Source: JBCDCY01 sp039180875 (GTDB lineage: Bacteria > Pseudomonadota > Alphaproteobacteria > Rhodobacterales > Rhodobacteraceae). From it: DNA of 64,000 bases. Positions 18,903 to 30,298 of the stretch are shown piece after piece. A program made the translations under genes and the position numbers. A model generated the notes under the pieces. That model ran no database searches and was not told the DNA's origin. It was given only the letters and a program-made list of their open reading frames with translations. Positions within the stretch are counted from its first letter, which is position 1; each line of letters starts with the position of its first letter. The stretch is from NCBI GenBank assembly GCA_039180875.1, contig JBCDCY010000001.1, positions 186,001-250,000 on the forward strand. Direction: 5' to 3'.

Positions 18903-20405
18903 ATGGATCGGGTGACAGCAGCGGTGAAGCCGAACCGCCGGGCCGTGCTCGCGGGCCTTGCGAGCCTATTGCCGAGCGCTGCCTGCGCCGGCGCGCCGGC
19001 CGAGGCGCCGCGGCCGCCGGCCCGGCCCGCCGACTTCAGCGAACGGCCGGAAAGCCGCGCCGTGGTGGCCTCCGCCGGCCTGCTGGAGGAGACCAGCTTC
19101 GCCCTCGCCGATCTCGAGACCGGTGAGATCATCGACAGCTACCAAGCGGGGCGCGCCCGGCCACCGGCCTCCGTCGTGAAGGCGGTGACGGCGCACTACG
19201 CCCTTGGCACGCTCGGCCCCGCCCACCGGTTCCGGACGCGCGTTCTGGCCACCGGGCCGATCGTCGACGGCGTGCTGGAGGGCGATCTGGTGCTCGCCGG
19301 CGGTGGAGATCCCGCGCTCGACACCGATGCCCTCGCAGCTCTCGTCGAGCAGCTGAAGGAACGCGGTCTCGTCCGGGTCGGCGGACGCTTCATAATCGAC
19401 GACGGCCTGCAGCCGCTGATCGAGCAGATCGATCCGGAGCAGCCGGCCCATGTCGGCTACAACCCCTCGGTCGCGGCGCTCAACCTCAACTACAACCGCG
19501 TGCTCTTTGAGTGGGACCGCAAGAACGGCGCGCGCGAGACCCGGGTGGAGGCACGGGCGCTGCGCAACAGTCCGGCGGTCGACCGCGTGCGGGTCGAGGT
19601 GGTGCCGCAGCAATCCGACGTCTTCAGCTACCGCCGAGGCGAAGGCGGCGAGGTCTGGTCGGTGCTGGAGCGTGCCCTCGGCCGGGAGGGCGGCCGCTGG
19701 TTGCCGGTGCGCAGCCCCGCAGCCTATGGCGGCGAGGTGTTTCGCGCGCTCGCCGCCGCAGAAGGCCTGAGCCTGCCGCCCGCCGTCGCCGGGCGAGCGT
19801 CGACCGGAGCCGTGGAGATCGCGGCCTGGCGCGGCGCACCGCTGACCGAGACCGTGCGTGGCATGCTGAAGCACTCCACCAACCTGACGGCGGAGGCGCT
19901 GGGACTGGCTGCCACGCGGCGCCTGGCGGAGCCCCACGGCTCGCTCCGCGAAAGTGCTGCCGCGATGTGCCGCTGGACCTACGGGACGGAGCACGCCGTC
20001 GCCTCCACTCTCGATCTGCGCAACCATTCGGGGCTGAGCGGCGCCTCCCGCATTACCCCGGTGGAGATGGCGACGATCCTGCGGGACGCAGCCCGGACGG
20101 CGCCCGCCGGGCTACCCACTCTGCTCAAAGAGCTGCAGCTGGCGCAGGAGGGCACCGGGGCGCCGATCCGGGTGGCGGCGAAGACCGGGACGATGAACTT
20201 CATCCGCGGTCTGGGCGGCTATCTGACGCCGCCGGGCGGCCGGCCGCTGGTCTTCGCGATCTTTGCCGCCGATCCCGGGGCGCGCGACCTGCTGGCGCCG
20301 AGCCAGCGCGAACGGCCGCGGGGCGGGCGCGCCTGGCTCGGCCGGGCCCGGGCGCAGGAGCGGGCGCTACTGCGGCTTTGGGCCCGTCAGGAAGGCACGG
20401 CCTGA
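18903..20405 (+). CDS. dacB: D-alanyl-D-alanine carboxypeptidase/endopeptidase, PBP4 (DacB) family
   Basis: A 500-residue class C low-molecular-weight penicillin-binding protein that cleaves D-Ala-D-Ala tails or DD-crosslinks in the periplasm. The three active-site motifs are present: SVVK (Ser90, Lys93), STN (Ser325-Asn327) and KTG (Lys427). The N-terminus has an arginine pair and a hydrophobic stretch (NRRAVLAGLASLLPSAACAG), an export signal possibly of Tat type. The ATG at 18903 is chosen because it places this signal at the N-terminus; the frame is open further upstream but that part overlaps nadD. Length fits the family. Confidence 0.92.
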   Translation: MDRVTAAVKPNRRAVLAGLASLLPSAACAGAPAEAPRPPARPADFSERPESRAVVASAGLLEETSFALADLETGEIIDSYQAGRARPPASVVKAVTAHYALGTLGPAHRFRTRVLATGPIVDGVLEGDLVLAGGGDPALDTDALAALVEQLKERGLVRVGGRFIIDDGLQPLIEQIDPEQPAHVGYNPSVAALNLNYNRVLFEWDRKNGARETRVEARALRNSPAVDRVRVEVVPQQSDVFSYRRGEGGEVWSVLERALGREGGRWLPVRSPAAYGGEVFRALAAAEGLSLPPAVAGRASTGAVEIAAWRGAPLTETVRGMLKHSTNLTAEALGLAATRRLAEPHGSLRESAAAMCRWTYGTEHAVASTLDLRNHSGLSGASRITPVEMATILRDAARTAPAGLPTLLKELQLAQEGTGAPIRVAAKTGTMNFIRGLGGYLTPPGGRPLVFAIFAADPGARDLLAPSQRERPRGGRAWLGRARAQERALLRLWARQEGTA

Positions 20406-20412
20406 GCCGGCC

Positions 20413-20853
20413 TCAGCTCTCGGCGGGTGCGGTGCTTTCCGGCAGCCGCAGATGGCGGGCCCTGGCGCCGCGCTCGATCGCCGCGGCGGCGAGCCGGCCG
20501 ACCCGCAGGTCGTGGCGCAGCATCTCGAGCAACCGCAGCTCCGACATCCGCACGGTGCCATCGGCCGCCGCCACATCGCAGGCCAGGGCATAGGCGGTCT
20601 CGTTGAAGCCGTCCGGCAGCGCATCGGACACCAGGCCGATCAGGGCGTCGATGCCGTCCTCCTCCTCAAACAGGTCGAACACGGTCTGGGAGACGGCGCG
20701 GATCCGGTCGCGGTCATAGCCCTCGAACGCTGGCAGGGCATCGACGATACGTGAGATCGACATGAGCTCGGTCGTCGACATGCTCTCATCGGCAGCCGAC
20801 GTCGCGACCATGACGGCGATCAGCGCGTCTTGCGGCGAGAAAGCGGTTGTCAT
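20413..20853 (-). CDS. TerB-family tellurite resistance-like protein
   Basis: A helical protein of 146 residues resembling TerB. It shows two acidic helix motifs, VATSAADESMSTTEL near the start and DVAAADGTVRMSELRLLEML near residue 95, which in TerB bind divalent metal. Other ter genes are absent, so tellurite resistance should not be inferred; lone TerB-like proteins are common in Rhodobacterales. The ATG at 20853 is chosen because the conserved helix begins directly after it. Convergent with dacB, divergent from lysK. Confidence 0.75.
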   Translation of the reverse strand: MTTAFSPQDALIAVMVATSAADESMSTTELMSISRIVDALPAFEGYDRDRIRAVSQTVFDLFEEEDGIDALIGLVSDALPDGFNETAYALACDVAAADGTVRMSELRLLEMLRHDLRVGRLAAAAIERGARARHLRLPESTAPAES

Positions 20854-20972
20854 TGGGGGTTCTCCGACGCTGGAGGATCGTGACAGATCGGGACCATATT
20901 GACCCGTGCCGGGCGCGGCAATAGGAGTGCGCCCGCCCCGCGGAACCGTGATCGGCAAGGATGAGAACCGCC

Positions 20973-22577
20973 ATGACCCGCCCATCGGAGGAGATCCGGA
21001 GCGTCGCCCTAAGCTCCAAGGCCTGGCCGTTCGAGGAGGCGCGCAAGCTCTTGAAGCGGGTGGAGGCCAAGCGGCCGGAGAAGGGCTACGTCCTGTTCGA
21101 GACCGGCTACGGCCCCTCCGGCCTGCCCCATATCGGCACGTTCGGCGAGGTGGCGCGGACGGCCATGGTGCGCCATGCGTTCGAGACGCTATCCGACATC
21201 CCGACCCGGCTCATCTGCTTTTCCGACGACATGGACGGCTTGCGGAAAGTGCCGACCAACGTGCCGAACCGGGAGGGATTGGCCGAGGATCTGCATCTGC
21301 CGCTCACCCGGGTGCGCGATCCCTTCGGCACGCATGAGAGCTTTGGCGCCCACAACAACGCGCGGCTTTGCGCCTTCCTCGACGATTTCGGCTTTGAGTA
21401 CGAATTCGCCTCGTCGACCGAGTACTACCGATCCGGCCGCTTCGACGCGATGCTGCTGACGGCGCTCGAACGCTTCGACCGGATCATGGAGGTGATGCTG
21501 CCGACCCTCGGGCCGGAGCGCCAGGCGACCTACTCCCCCTTCCTGCCGGTGAGCCCGAAGACCGGCCACGTGCTGCAGGTGCCGACGCTGGAGCGTAACG
21601 TGGCCGCCGGCAGCATCGTCTATGCCGAGCCGGACGGGGAGCGGGTCGAGGTCCCGGTGACCGGCGGCAACGTCAAGATGCAGTGGAAGCCCGATTGGGC
21701 GATGCGCTGGGCCGCCCTGGGTGTGGACTATGAGATGTCGGGCAAGGACCTGATCGAAAGCGTGGTGCAGGCGACCAAGATCTGCCGGGTGCTCGGCGCG
21801 CCACCGCCCGAGGCGTTGTCCTATGAGCTCTTCAACGATGAGCACGGTCAGAAGATCTCGAAGTCCAAGGGGAACGGCCTGTCGATCGAGGAATGGCTGA
21901 GCTATGCGACGCCGGAATCCCTCAGCTACTTCATGTTCCAGAAGCCGAAGACGGCGAAGCGGCTCTACTTCGACGTGATCCCGAAGGCGGTGGATGAGTA
22001 TCACCAGCAGCTCCGCGCCTTTCCGGCGCAGGAGGGGGCGGCGCAGCTCGCCAACCCGGTCTGGCACATCCACGGGGGGGCACCGCCGGCGAGCGATATG
22101 GTCGTGTCCTTCGCCATGCTCCTCAATCTCGCCTCGGTGGCGAGTGCGGAGGACAAGGCGACGCTCTGGGGCTTCATCCGCCGCTATGCGCCCGAGGCGG
22201 GGCCGGAGAGCCATCCCGGCCTCGATGCGGCGGCCGAACGGGCGGTTGCCTATTTCCGGGATTTCGTGAAGCCTGCAAAGGTCTACCGGTCCCCCGATGC
22301 GCGGGAGGCGGCGGCGCTCGCCGAGCTCCGCGATCGGCTGCGCAGCTGGGCCGGGAGCGGGGAGGAGGACGCGGCCGAGGCGCTGCAGTCGGTGGTCTTC
22401 GCCGTCGGCAAGGCGCATGGCTTCGAGCCGCTGCGGGCCTGGTTCCAAGCGATCTACGAGGTGCTGCTCGGCGCGTCCCAAGGCCCACGCTTCGGCGGCT
22501 TCATCGCGCTTTACGGCGTCGGGGAAACGGCGGATCTGATCGACCGGGCGCTGGCCGGAGAGCTCGCCGCCGCATGA
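20973..22577 (+). CDS. lysK: Lysyl-tRNA synthetase, class I
   Basis: Charges tRNA-Lys using the class I Rossmann fold, unlike the class II LysS of most bacteria; alphaproteobacteria commonly have this archaeal-type enzyme. The HIGH motif is seen in [15 protein letters not shown] and KMSKS in [13 protein letters not shown]. The ATG at 20973 (MTRPSEE) is preferred; an in-frame ATG at 20961 would add four residues but has no ribosome-binding sequence of its own. The protein is 534 residues, normal. No lysS is in the window. Its overlap of four bases with the next reading frame is probably not meaningful, because that gene likely starts about 100 bases later. Confidence 0.96.
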   Translation: MTRPSEEIRSVALSSKAWPFEEARKLLKRVEAKRPEKGYVLFETGYGPSGLPHIGTFGEVARTAMVRHAFETLSDIPTRLICFSDDMDGLRKVPTNVPNREGLAEDLHLPLTRVRDPFGTHESFGAHNNARLCAFLDDFGFEYEFASSTEYYRSGRFDAMLLTALERFDRIMEVMLPTLGPERQATYSPFLPVSPKTGHVLQVPTLERNVAAGSIVYAEPDGERVEVPVTGGNVKMQWKPDWAMRWAALGVDYEMSGKDLIESVVQATKICRVLGAPPPEALSYELFNDEHGQKISKSKGNGLSIEEWLSYATPESLSYFMFQKPKTAKRLYFDVIPKAVDEYHQQLRAFPAQEGAAQLANPVWHIHGGAPPASDMVVSFAMLLNLASVASAEDKATLWGFIRRYAPEAGPESHPGLDAAAERAVAYFRDFVKPAKVYRSPDAREAAALAELRDRLRSWAGSGEEDAAEALQSVVFAVGKAHGFEPLRAWFQAIYEVLLGASQGPRFGGFIALYGVGETADLIDRALAGELAAA

Positions 22578-22675
22578 TCGGAGTGCCGCGACAGATTCGC
22601 AAAAAACTGTGGGCCGGCGGGCAACTTCGGACTAGGTCTCCATGTCATGAGTTGCTGGATCGAACGGAGATGCCC

Positions 22676-23116
22676 ATGATGACGCGACGACCCGCCCGAC
22701 TGTTGCCGTTTTTTGCCGCCCTGACTGTGGCGGCGACGCTGCTCCTCTCCGCCCCGGGCCATGCGCAAGCCGATCGCGATGCGGCGATCCAGGGGGTGAT
22801 CTCGGCCCAGATCGACGCGTTCCGCGTCGATGACTTCGTCCGGGCCTTCACCTTCGCCTCCCCGACCATCCAGGGGATCTTCGGCACGCCGGAGCGGTTC
22901 GGCGCCATGGTGCGCCAGGGCTATCCAATGGTCTGGCGGCCGAGCAGCGTGCGTTTCGGCGACGTGTTGCAGTCGAGCGGGCGCATCGTGCAGCCGGTCT
23001 ATCTGACGGACGCGGCCGGTGCGCTCTACGTCGCGGACTACGAGATGATCAATGTCGACGGCGCATGGCAGATCAACGGCGTGACGCTCCGCCGGCCGGA
23101 GGCGCTGGGCGCCTAG
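22676..23116 (+). CDS. Exported DUF4864-type protein
   Basis: A protein of 146 residues with a signal peptide (TRRPARLLPFFAALTVAATLLLSAPGHAQA). The mature part, with ISAQIDAFRVDDFVRAFTFASPTIQGIFGTPERF then MVRQGYPMVWRP, matches the pattern of DUF4864, a small alpha+beta periplasmic family of unknown role. GGAG six bases before ATG 22676 decides the start. It converges on the outer-membrane protein gene, overlapping it by four bases. Confidence 0.75.
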   Translation: MMTRRPARLLPFFAALTVAATLLLSAPGHAQADRDAAIQGVISAQIDAFRVDDFVRAFTFASPTIQGIFGTPERFGAMVRQGYPMVWRPSSVRFGDVLQSSGRIVQPVYLTDAAGALYVADYEMINVDGAWQINGVTLRRPEALGA

Positions 23117-23850
23117 AAGCGCTGCCAGAGGCTGATGCGAAACCCGGTCTCGGCCTCGCCGATCACGTTGGTGAACACGCTCGCGGCCAGATGCCGCCGC
23201 TCGCCGACGCGGACGGCGACGCTTGGGGCTATCGTGAGCTGCAGCTCGGTCATCGCCGGCGCCTCGCCGAACGTGTCGATGAAGGCGAGCCAGCGATTGC
23301 CCAGGTTGAGACCGACCGTGGCCGAGCCCTCGAAAACCGCTGTCGTCGCCGTTCCGATCTCGACCGAGAGATCGGCCGTCGCCCAGCCGTTGCCGAGCGG
23401 ACTTTCAAAGCCCCGACCGACCGTGAGGAACGGGGCGATGGAGAGATCGGTTCGATCCGGGCGGACGTCGGCGCCAAGCGACGCGCCGGCGGCGATCAGC
23501 ACGCCGTTCTCCCACCGATGCAGAAAGCGCCGGGCGAAGACCGCGCCGCTGCCGGTGAAGCTGCCGTCGTCCCGGCTCAGATCGCCCTGGGCACCGATCG
23601 TCCAACGCTCGGTCAGGCCGTATTCTAGGAACAGGCCGGTGCTGGTCTTTTGCGCGTCGAAGTCGGTCTGACCGATGAAGGCCGACCCGGGCGAGAGGTT
23701 TCGGCTGACGGAGAACGCGGCGAAGGTCTCGCCCACCGCGCGCGGCCAGGGACCGGCCATCGCCATCCCCGGGGCGAGGGCCGCGAACAGCAAAAGGAGC
23801 GCCCAAAGGCGGCCCCAACGCCGATGCTGGCCGTGCCAAAGCGCCGTCAT
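23113..23850 (-). CDS. Outer-membrane beta-barrel-like protein
   Basis: A 245-residue protein with a signal peptide ending near GMAMAGPWPRAVG. The mature part shows alternating hydrophobic/polar strands and ends in the aromatic residue RISLWQRF, a typical outer-membrane insertion signal. It contains repeated strand-like blocks (TSTGLFLEYGLTERWTIGAQ, ATADLSVEIGTATT, LQLTIAPSVAVRVGE). No family name is recognised; the strands suggest a small pore or structural barrel. The ATG at 23850 is chosen because it directly precedes the signal peptide. A divergent, fairly AT-rich spacer separates it from the beta-helix gene. Confidence 0.65.
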   Translation of the reverse strand: MTALWHGQHRRWGRLWALLLLFAALAPGMAMAGPWPRAVGETFAAFSVSRNLSPGSAFIGQTDFDAQKTSTGLFLEYGLTERWTIGAQGDLSRDDGSFTGSGAVFARRFLHRWENGVLIAAGASLGADVRPDRTDLSIAPFLTVGRGFESPLGNGWATADLSVEIGTATTAVFEGSATVGLNLGNRWLAFIDTFGEAPAMTELQLTIAPSVAVRVGERRHLAASVFTNVIGEAETGFRISLWQRF

Positions 23851-24090
23851 CCCGTCCCCTCTCCGGCCATGCCGGACGCCGGGCGCCCCCTCCCCCACGC
23901 TGTTTACGATTGGGCCGTTAAACGGCGATTAACCCTGGTCTGCTATCCCAGCCCTCACGCGCCCGGCAGGGCTGCGTTTCCCCAAACGAGAAGCATGGTC
24001 CGATCGTCCGCGACCCCGCCGGTCCGCGCTCCCGCGCTCCTTTGCCGTCGCGCCGGGGTGCGCGATGCGGGGCCGGAAGGGTATCGACGT

Positions 24091-26391
24091 ATGAACAAGG
24101 CCATTACCGATGGCATCATCCTGATGCCGCCCCCGTTCGAGAGCGGTCTCGACCAGTGGTCGGCCCTCGACGGACGTCCGGGCGATCCGACCTACGCCAC
24201 CGACCCGCGCGGCACGCTGGTGCCGGACGACGCCGATTTCGGCGCCTGTCTCGAGCTGCAGCGCGACGGCTCCACCCAGCTGCGCTACACCGGCGAGACG
24301 CCGATCTTTCCCGGCTGCTACCTGAAGGTCTCGACTCGGGTGAAGCTGGTGGGCGGCCCGCGCCCCTCGGTCGCGATGGCCGGTTTCCCGGGTGATGCGG
24401 GTGGGTCCCAGGTGAGCGGCGTGTCGCGCCGCGGACCGGCCGTGTTCCTGGAAAACTACGGCGAGATCTACGAGGTCAGCATGATCGTCGGCAGCGGCGA
24501 TCGGACCGGCGTTGACCTGGTCTGGGGCGTCGATGCCGTGTTCGGCCATTTCGGCCTCGACATCCTGTCATCGAACGGCAACGGCGCCCTGGTTCGGATC
24601 GAGTCCATCCGGATCGACGACGTCACCTCCATCTTCCATCGCAAGATGATGGACTGGGTCGACGTGCGTGATTTCGGCGCCATCGGCGACGGCGTGACCG
24701 ATGACAAGGACGCCTTCGACGCCGCCGACGTGGCGGCGGACGGGCGGCAGGTGCTGGTCTCGGCCGGGACCTATTTCGTCGACCGCAACCTCACCATGTC
24801 CTCCCGCACGCGGTTCGAGGGCACGATGGTGATGCCGCAGAACGCGCGGCTGGCGCTGACCGGCGATTTCAGCTTCAACCACTACGTCGACGCCTTCGGG
24901 GACGAGACGGTGGCGCTTGAGAAGGCGCTGCAGGCGCTGATGAACTTCAGCGATCACGAGTCGCTCGACCTTGGCGGGCGGCGGATCCAGCTTACCCGTC
25001 CGATCGACGTGCGGGCGGCGGTGAACAATCAGTCCACGTTTTCCAACCGCCGGGTGCTGCGCAACGGCCAGTTGGAGGCGCTGGATTCCCCCGATTGGAA
25101 CGACACCGTGGTGAACTCCACGGCGACCTACAACACCTCCAACGAAGACTACCTGACCAACGTCGCCAACATCGCCAACATCCCGGTCGGTGCCCGGATC
25201 ATCGGCAACGGCGTCGGCCGGGAGGTCTATGCGCGGGAGGTCGACGTGGCGGGCGGGCGCATCCGGCTCAGCCAACCGCTCTGGGGTGTGGCCGCGAACC
25301 AGAGCTATGAGTTCCGCCGGCACAAGTACATCCTCGACTTCTCGGGCTTCAACGTGCTGCAGCGCTTCAACATCGAGGACGTGGAGTTCGCCTGCCTCGG
25401 CCGGTCCAGCGGCATCATGCTGCCGCCGGACGGCATTGCCTGGAGCATCCGCGACTGCTGGTTCCTGCGGCCGAAGAACCGCGGCATCACCTCGATCGGC
25501 GAGGGCTGCAACGGCCTGCAGATCGACCGCAACCACTTCATCTCGAACGAATCGCAGGAGTTGGTGCAGAACCGCCGGACGGTGGCCTTCAACACCAACA
25601 AGAACGACCTCAAGATCCGCAACAATCGGGCGGTGCAGTTCCTGCATTTCGGCGTGATGGCGGGGGGCGGCCACATCGTCTCCGGCAACCACTTCTTCCA
25701 GGGCGACGACGCGACCAACGGCCAGCGCTCGGCCGGTCTGGTGATGGCGAGCCGCAACACCAAATCGTCCTTCACCGGCAACTACGTCGACAATGCCTGG
25801 GTCGAGTTCTCCAACGAATACGACCACACGCCGGACGCGACGGCCGGATCGAAGCCGTTCGGCACGATGTCGATCACCAGCAACGTCTTCACCGCGGGCG
25901 ACGTGCCGGACAACTTCACCTACATCCGCTTCGCGCCCTACGGCAGCAATCACCCGATCGACGGCGTGGTGGTGCAGGGCAACACCTTCAAGACCATCGG
26001 CAACAGCACGCTGGACCGGGTCGAATCCATCGACACCTCCCGCGGCACCATCGTGCATGGCGCGACGAAGAACATGACGTTCTCCGGCAATGCCTATGAG
26101 GAGGTGCGCTTCCGCACCGAGTCGCCGGCCTATGTGGCGGTGACCCGCTCCTCGCCCACCACGGTCTGGACCCTGGCGCTGGACGATAAGCTGCCGTTCA
26201 ACGGCCGCGCGCTCGGCGTCGATGGTGTGTCCGCGATCGGTGCGATCACCAACGGATCGGGTCAGCCGGTCTACGAGATGCCCCATGTGCTGACCGAGCA
26301 GGGGACGAACGGCGACCAGATCTCCCTCCGCTGGTCGACGCCGGTGCGGGGCACGGTCTATCTCAGGGTGCGGAGCGACATCCCGTCGTAG
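24091..26391 (+). CDS. Parallel beta-helix protein, pectate lyase superfamily / GH28-related
   Basis: A 766-residue protein. Residues 1-185 form an all-beta carbohydrate-binding-like domain. Then comes VDVRDFGAIGDGVTDDKDAF, the entry motif of the Pectate_lyase_3 (GH28-related) superfamily, and a long beta-helix with many Asn- and Gly-rich turns (NGLQIDRNHFISN, GGHIVSGNHFFQGDD, NTKSSFTGNYVDN). No signal peptide is seen, so it may be secreted by a type I system or act in the cell. It could cleave or bind an acidic polysaccharide; phage-tail-spike-like function is an alternative, but no phage genes are near. A rho-independent terminator follows. Confidence 0.7.
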   Translation: MNKAITDGIILMPPPFESGLDQWSALDGRPGDPTYATDPRGTLVPDDADFGACLELQRDGSTQLRYTGETPIFPGCYLKVSTRVKLVGGPRPSVAMAGFPGDAGGSQVSGVSRRGPAVFLENYGEIYEVSMIVGSGDRTGVDLVWGVDAVFGHFGLDILSSNGNGALVRIESIRIDDVTSIFHRKMMDWVDVRDFGAIGDGVTDDKDAFDAADVAADGRQVLVSAGTYFVDRNLTMSSRTRFEGTMVMPQNARLALTGDFSFNHYVDAFGDETVALEKALQALMNFSDHESLDLGGRRIQLTRPIDVRAAVNNQSTFSNRRVLRNGQLEALDSPDWNDTVVNSTATYNTSNEDYLTNVANIANIPVGARIIGNGVGREVYAREVDVAGGRIRLSQPLWGVAANQSYEFRRHKYILDFSGFNVLQRFNIEDVEFACLGRSSGIMLPPDGIAWSIRDCWFLRPKNRGITSIGEGCNGLQIDRNHFISNESQELVQNRRTVAFNTNKNDLKIRNNRAVQFLHFGVMAGGGHIVSGNHFFQGDDATNGQRSAGLVMASRNTKSSFTGNYVDNAWVEFSNEYDHTPDATAGSKPFGTMSITSNVFTAGDVPDNFTYIRFAPYGSNHPIDGVVVQGNTFKTIGNSTLDRVESIDTSRGTIVHGATKNMTFSGNAYEEVRFRTESPAYVAVTRSSPTTVWTLALDDKLPFNGRALGVDGVSAIGAITNGSGQPVYEMPHVLTEQGTNGDQISLRWSTPVRGTVYLRVRSDIPS

Positions 26392-26413
26392 CGCTTGTCC
26401 TGCGAGACTATGG

Positions 26414-26446
26414 GCCGATCCCGCATACCGCGGGGTCGGCTTTTTT
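26414..26446 (+). terminator. Rho-independent terminator
   Basis: GCCGATCCC and GGGGTCGGC form a nine-base stem (one G-U pair) followed immediately by six T. It lies 22 bases after the beta-helix gene stop and is the clearest intrinsic terminator in the window. Confidence 0.9.
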
Positions 26447-26501
26447 CGTTGGCGGCGGGCCCCATGGCGCTCAGAGTCCTGGCAAACGGGGAGAGGGCCG
26501 C

Positions 26502-27191
26502 ATGAAACGCTCCGCCATCAACCGCGTCATCGCCGAGGCGCAGGAATTCCTGGCCGCGCATCAGATGCGCCTGCCGCCCTTCGCCCATTGGTCGCCGGAG
26601 GAGATGCAGGCCCGGCGCGCCGAGATCGGCGAGATCCTCGACGGCCAGCTCGGTTGGGACGTGACGGACTACGGCTCAGACGACTTCGCCTCGGTCGGGC
26701 TCACGCTCTTCACCGTGCGGAATGGGCGGGTGGCCGACCTCGCGGCGGGCGGCGGCGGGGTCTACGCCGAAAAGCTGCTGATCTCGGGCGAGGGTCAGGT
26801 GGCGCCGATGCACCGTCATCACCGCAAGGTCGAGGACATCATCAACCGCGGCGGCGCGACCCTGGCGCTGGAGCTCTATCCCTCCACCCCCGACGGCGGC
26901 ATCGACCGGGCCCAGGGCGTGCGGGTGATGACGGACGGGATCTGGCGCGAGCTCGGGCCCGGCGAGCTGCTGCGCCTCGCGCCGGGGGAGAGCGTGACGC
27001 TGACCACCGATATCTGGCACGCCTTCTGGGGCGAGGATGGCCGGGCACTGGCCGGTGAGGTCTCCACCGTGAACGACGACGCGGCCGACAACGTCTTCGA
27101 GGCCGGCGTCCCCCGCTTCACCGAGGTGGAGGAGGACGCGACGCCGATGCGGCTACTGGTCTCCGACTACGCGCGATGGCTGGGGACGTAA
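26502..27191 (+). CDS. D-lyxose/D-mannose isomerase family cupin
   Basis: A 229-residue cupin-fold sugar isomerase. The metal-binding histidines are visible in VAPMHRHHRKVEDIINRGGA and the later TDIWHAFWGE. The sequence matches D-lyxose ketol-isomerase (D-lyxose to D-xylulose, also D-mannose to D-fructose). No sugar kinase or transporter is adjacent, so the substrate in the cell is unknown. It follows a strong terminator and so has its own promoter, and is followed by a repeat element. Confidence 0.85.
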   Translation: MKRSAINRVIAEAQEFLAAHQMRLPPFAHWSPEEMQARRAEIGEILDGQLGWDVTDYGSDDFASVGLTLFTVRNGRVADLAAGGGGVYAEKLLISGEGQVAPMHRHHRKVEDIINRGGATLALELYPSTPDGGIDRAQGVRVMTDGIWRELGPGELLRLAPGESVTLTTDIWHAFWGEDGRALAGEVSTVNDDAADNVFEAGVPRFTEVEEDATPMRLLVSDYARWLGT

Positions 27192-27197
27192 GGGCCT

Positions 27198-27264
27198 AGG
27201 GGGCTTTGCCCCCTCTCGGCCTGCGGCCGATTCACCCCCAAGGATATTTGAGCCAATGCGAAAG
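27198..27264. repeat. Dispersed palindromic element, copy 2 (left half) with GC hairpins
   Basis: A perfect seven-base stem AGGGGGC/GCCCCCT with loop TTT (27198-27214) is followed by a CGGCC/GGCCG hairpin and the left arm GGATATTTGAGCCAATGCGA. The right arm with GCCGGAGGC is missing. It lies between the convergent isomerase and uvrB genes, a place for a two-way terminator. Confidence 0.7.
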
Positions 27265-27346
27265 CTGCTGGCTCGAGGTGGAAGACAGCCAAGGCGGATC
27301 TGCTTGGCGTCGGCGCTGTTGAGCCAAGTGGGCAAGCGACGGGCCG

Positions 27347-29527
<2,181 letters not shown>

Positions 29528-29699
29528 GGCGACCCTTTCAGCGCTGCTTCCTCACATCGCGCGGCGGCGAGGGCGTTTCAAGGTTAAGATCGGCTTAATC
29601 CGCAGCGGTTGTCGTCGGCGTTTTTTTGCAACCCACGGTTACATTTTAGGTTGCATCGCACTCCACCAGTCGTACACTTGGATTGCTCGAAAGGGCACC

Positions 29700-29762
29700 G
29701 GTTGCCGGCCGGCTACTGCACCACCCACCCCACACTCGCTCCCTCGTATCCGGCCGGCAACC
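29700..29762. repeat. Perfect 13-base inverted repeat in divergent promoter region
   Basis: GGTTGCCGGCCGG (29700-29712) and CCGGCCGGCAACC (29750-29762) are exact reverse complements with a 37-base pyrimidine-rich loop. They lie in the 316-base gap between uvrB and the complex I subunit gene. They could be two operator half sites or a transcript hairpin. Confidence 0.5.
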
Positions 29763-29787
29763 AACTTTCCCTCCCCCAGACGATCCC

Positions 29788-29817
29788 TTGCGCGGCGACG
29801 CCCATCGCGTGCTATAT
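29788..29817 (+). promoter_or_regulatory. Putative promoter of the complex I subunit gene
   Basis: TTGCGC (29788-29793) is followed after 17 bases by GCTATAT (29811-29817), about 27 bases before the ATG at 29844. Only a partial match to sigma-70 consensus. Confidence 0.35.
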
Positions 29818-29843
29818 CCAGCATCGCACGGGGAAAGAGGGCC

Positions 29844-30155
29844 ATGGGCGCACGCATCTACAAGCCTGCGAAGACCGCTATGCAGTCGGGCCAGGCCCAG
29901 ACCCGCGACTGGGTGCTGGAGTTCGCGCCGGCGGAGGCGACGCGAATCGATCCGTTGATGGGATGGAGCGGCTCCGGCGACACCGACCGCCAGGTTCGCC
30001 TGCGCTTCGACAGCAAGGACGCGGCGATCGAGTATGCCACTCGGCACGGCCTTGCCTATCAGGTGAGCGCCCCCCAGGCCCGCAAGCAGACGATTCGCCC
30101 GCGCGGCTATGGCGAGAACTTCGCCCATGCAAGGCGCGGCGCCTGGACCCACTGA
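29844..30155 (+). CDS. ETC complex I subunit, NDUFS4-like
   Basis: A protein of 103 residues starting [19 protein letters not shown] and containing [31 protein letters not shown] and [14 protein letters not shown] blocks ([10 protein letters not shown] here), the pattern of the mitochondrial NDUFS4 (18-kDa) accessory subunit. In alphaproteobacteria this homologue attaches to the peripheral arm of NADH dehydrogenase and is encoded away from the nuo operon. Start: GGGAAAGAGG lies just before ATG 29844. A tRNA-Arg gene follows. Confidence 0.88.
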   Translation: MGARIYKPAKTAMQSGQAQTRDWVLEFAPAEATRIDPLMGWSGSGDTDRQVRLRFDSKDAAIEYATRHGLAYQVSAPQARKQTIRPRGYGENFAHARRGAWTH

Positions 30156-30221
30156 GGGCCGGTGGCGGAAACGGTTCCCCCAGCCGGCCTATTTGGCTAG
30201 AACGCGGCGCGCCGCAGCGCC

Positions 30222-30298
30222 GGCCCCTTAGCTCAACTGGATAGAGCAGCGGACTTCTAATCCGCAGGTTGTAGGTTCGAGTCCTACAGGGGTCGCCA
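30222..30298 (+). tRNA. tRNA-Arg (anticodon UCU)
   Basis: A 77-base cloverleaf. Acceptor stem GGCCCCT pairs with AGGGGTC (one G-U). The D-arm has TTAGCTCAACTGG, the anticodon loop is CTTCTAA giving TCT, the T-loop is GTTCGAGTCC, and CCA is encoded. It reads AGA (and AGG by wobble), rare codons in such GC-rich DNA, and is an ANN-decoding tRNA that needs t6A37. Confidence 0.97.

Noticed and set aside
29617..29640. T-run as terminator upstream of uvrB
   Set aside because: The preceding sequence has only a weak stem, and no gene ends there on the plus strand.
29528..29700. LexA (SOS) box upstream of uvrB
   Set aside because: No clear GTTC/GAAC-N7-GTTC/GAAC pair was found in the gap.
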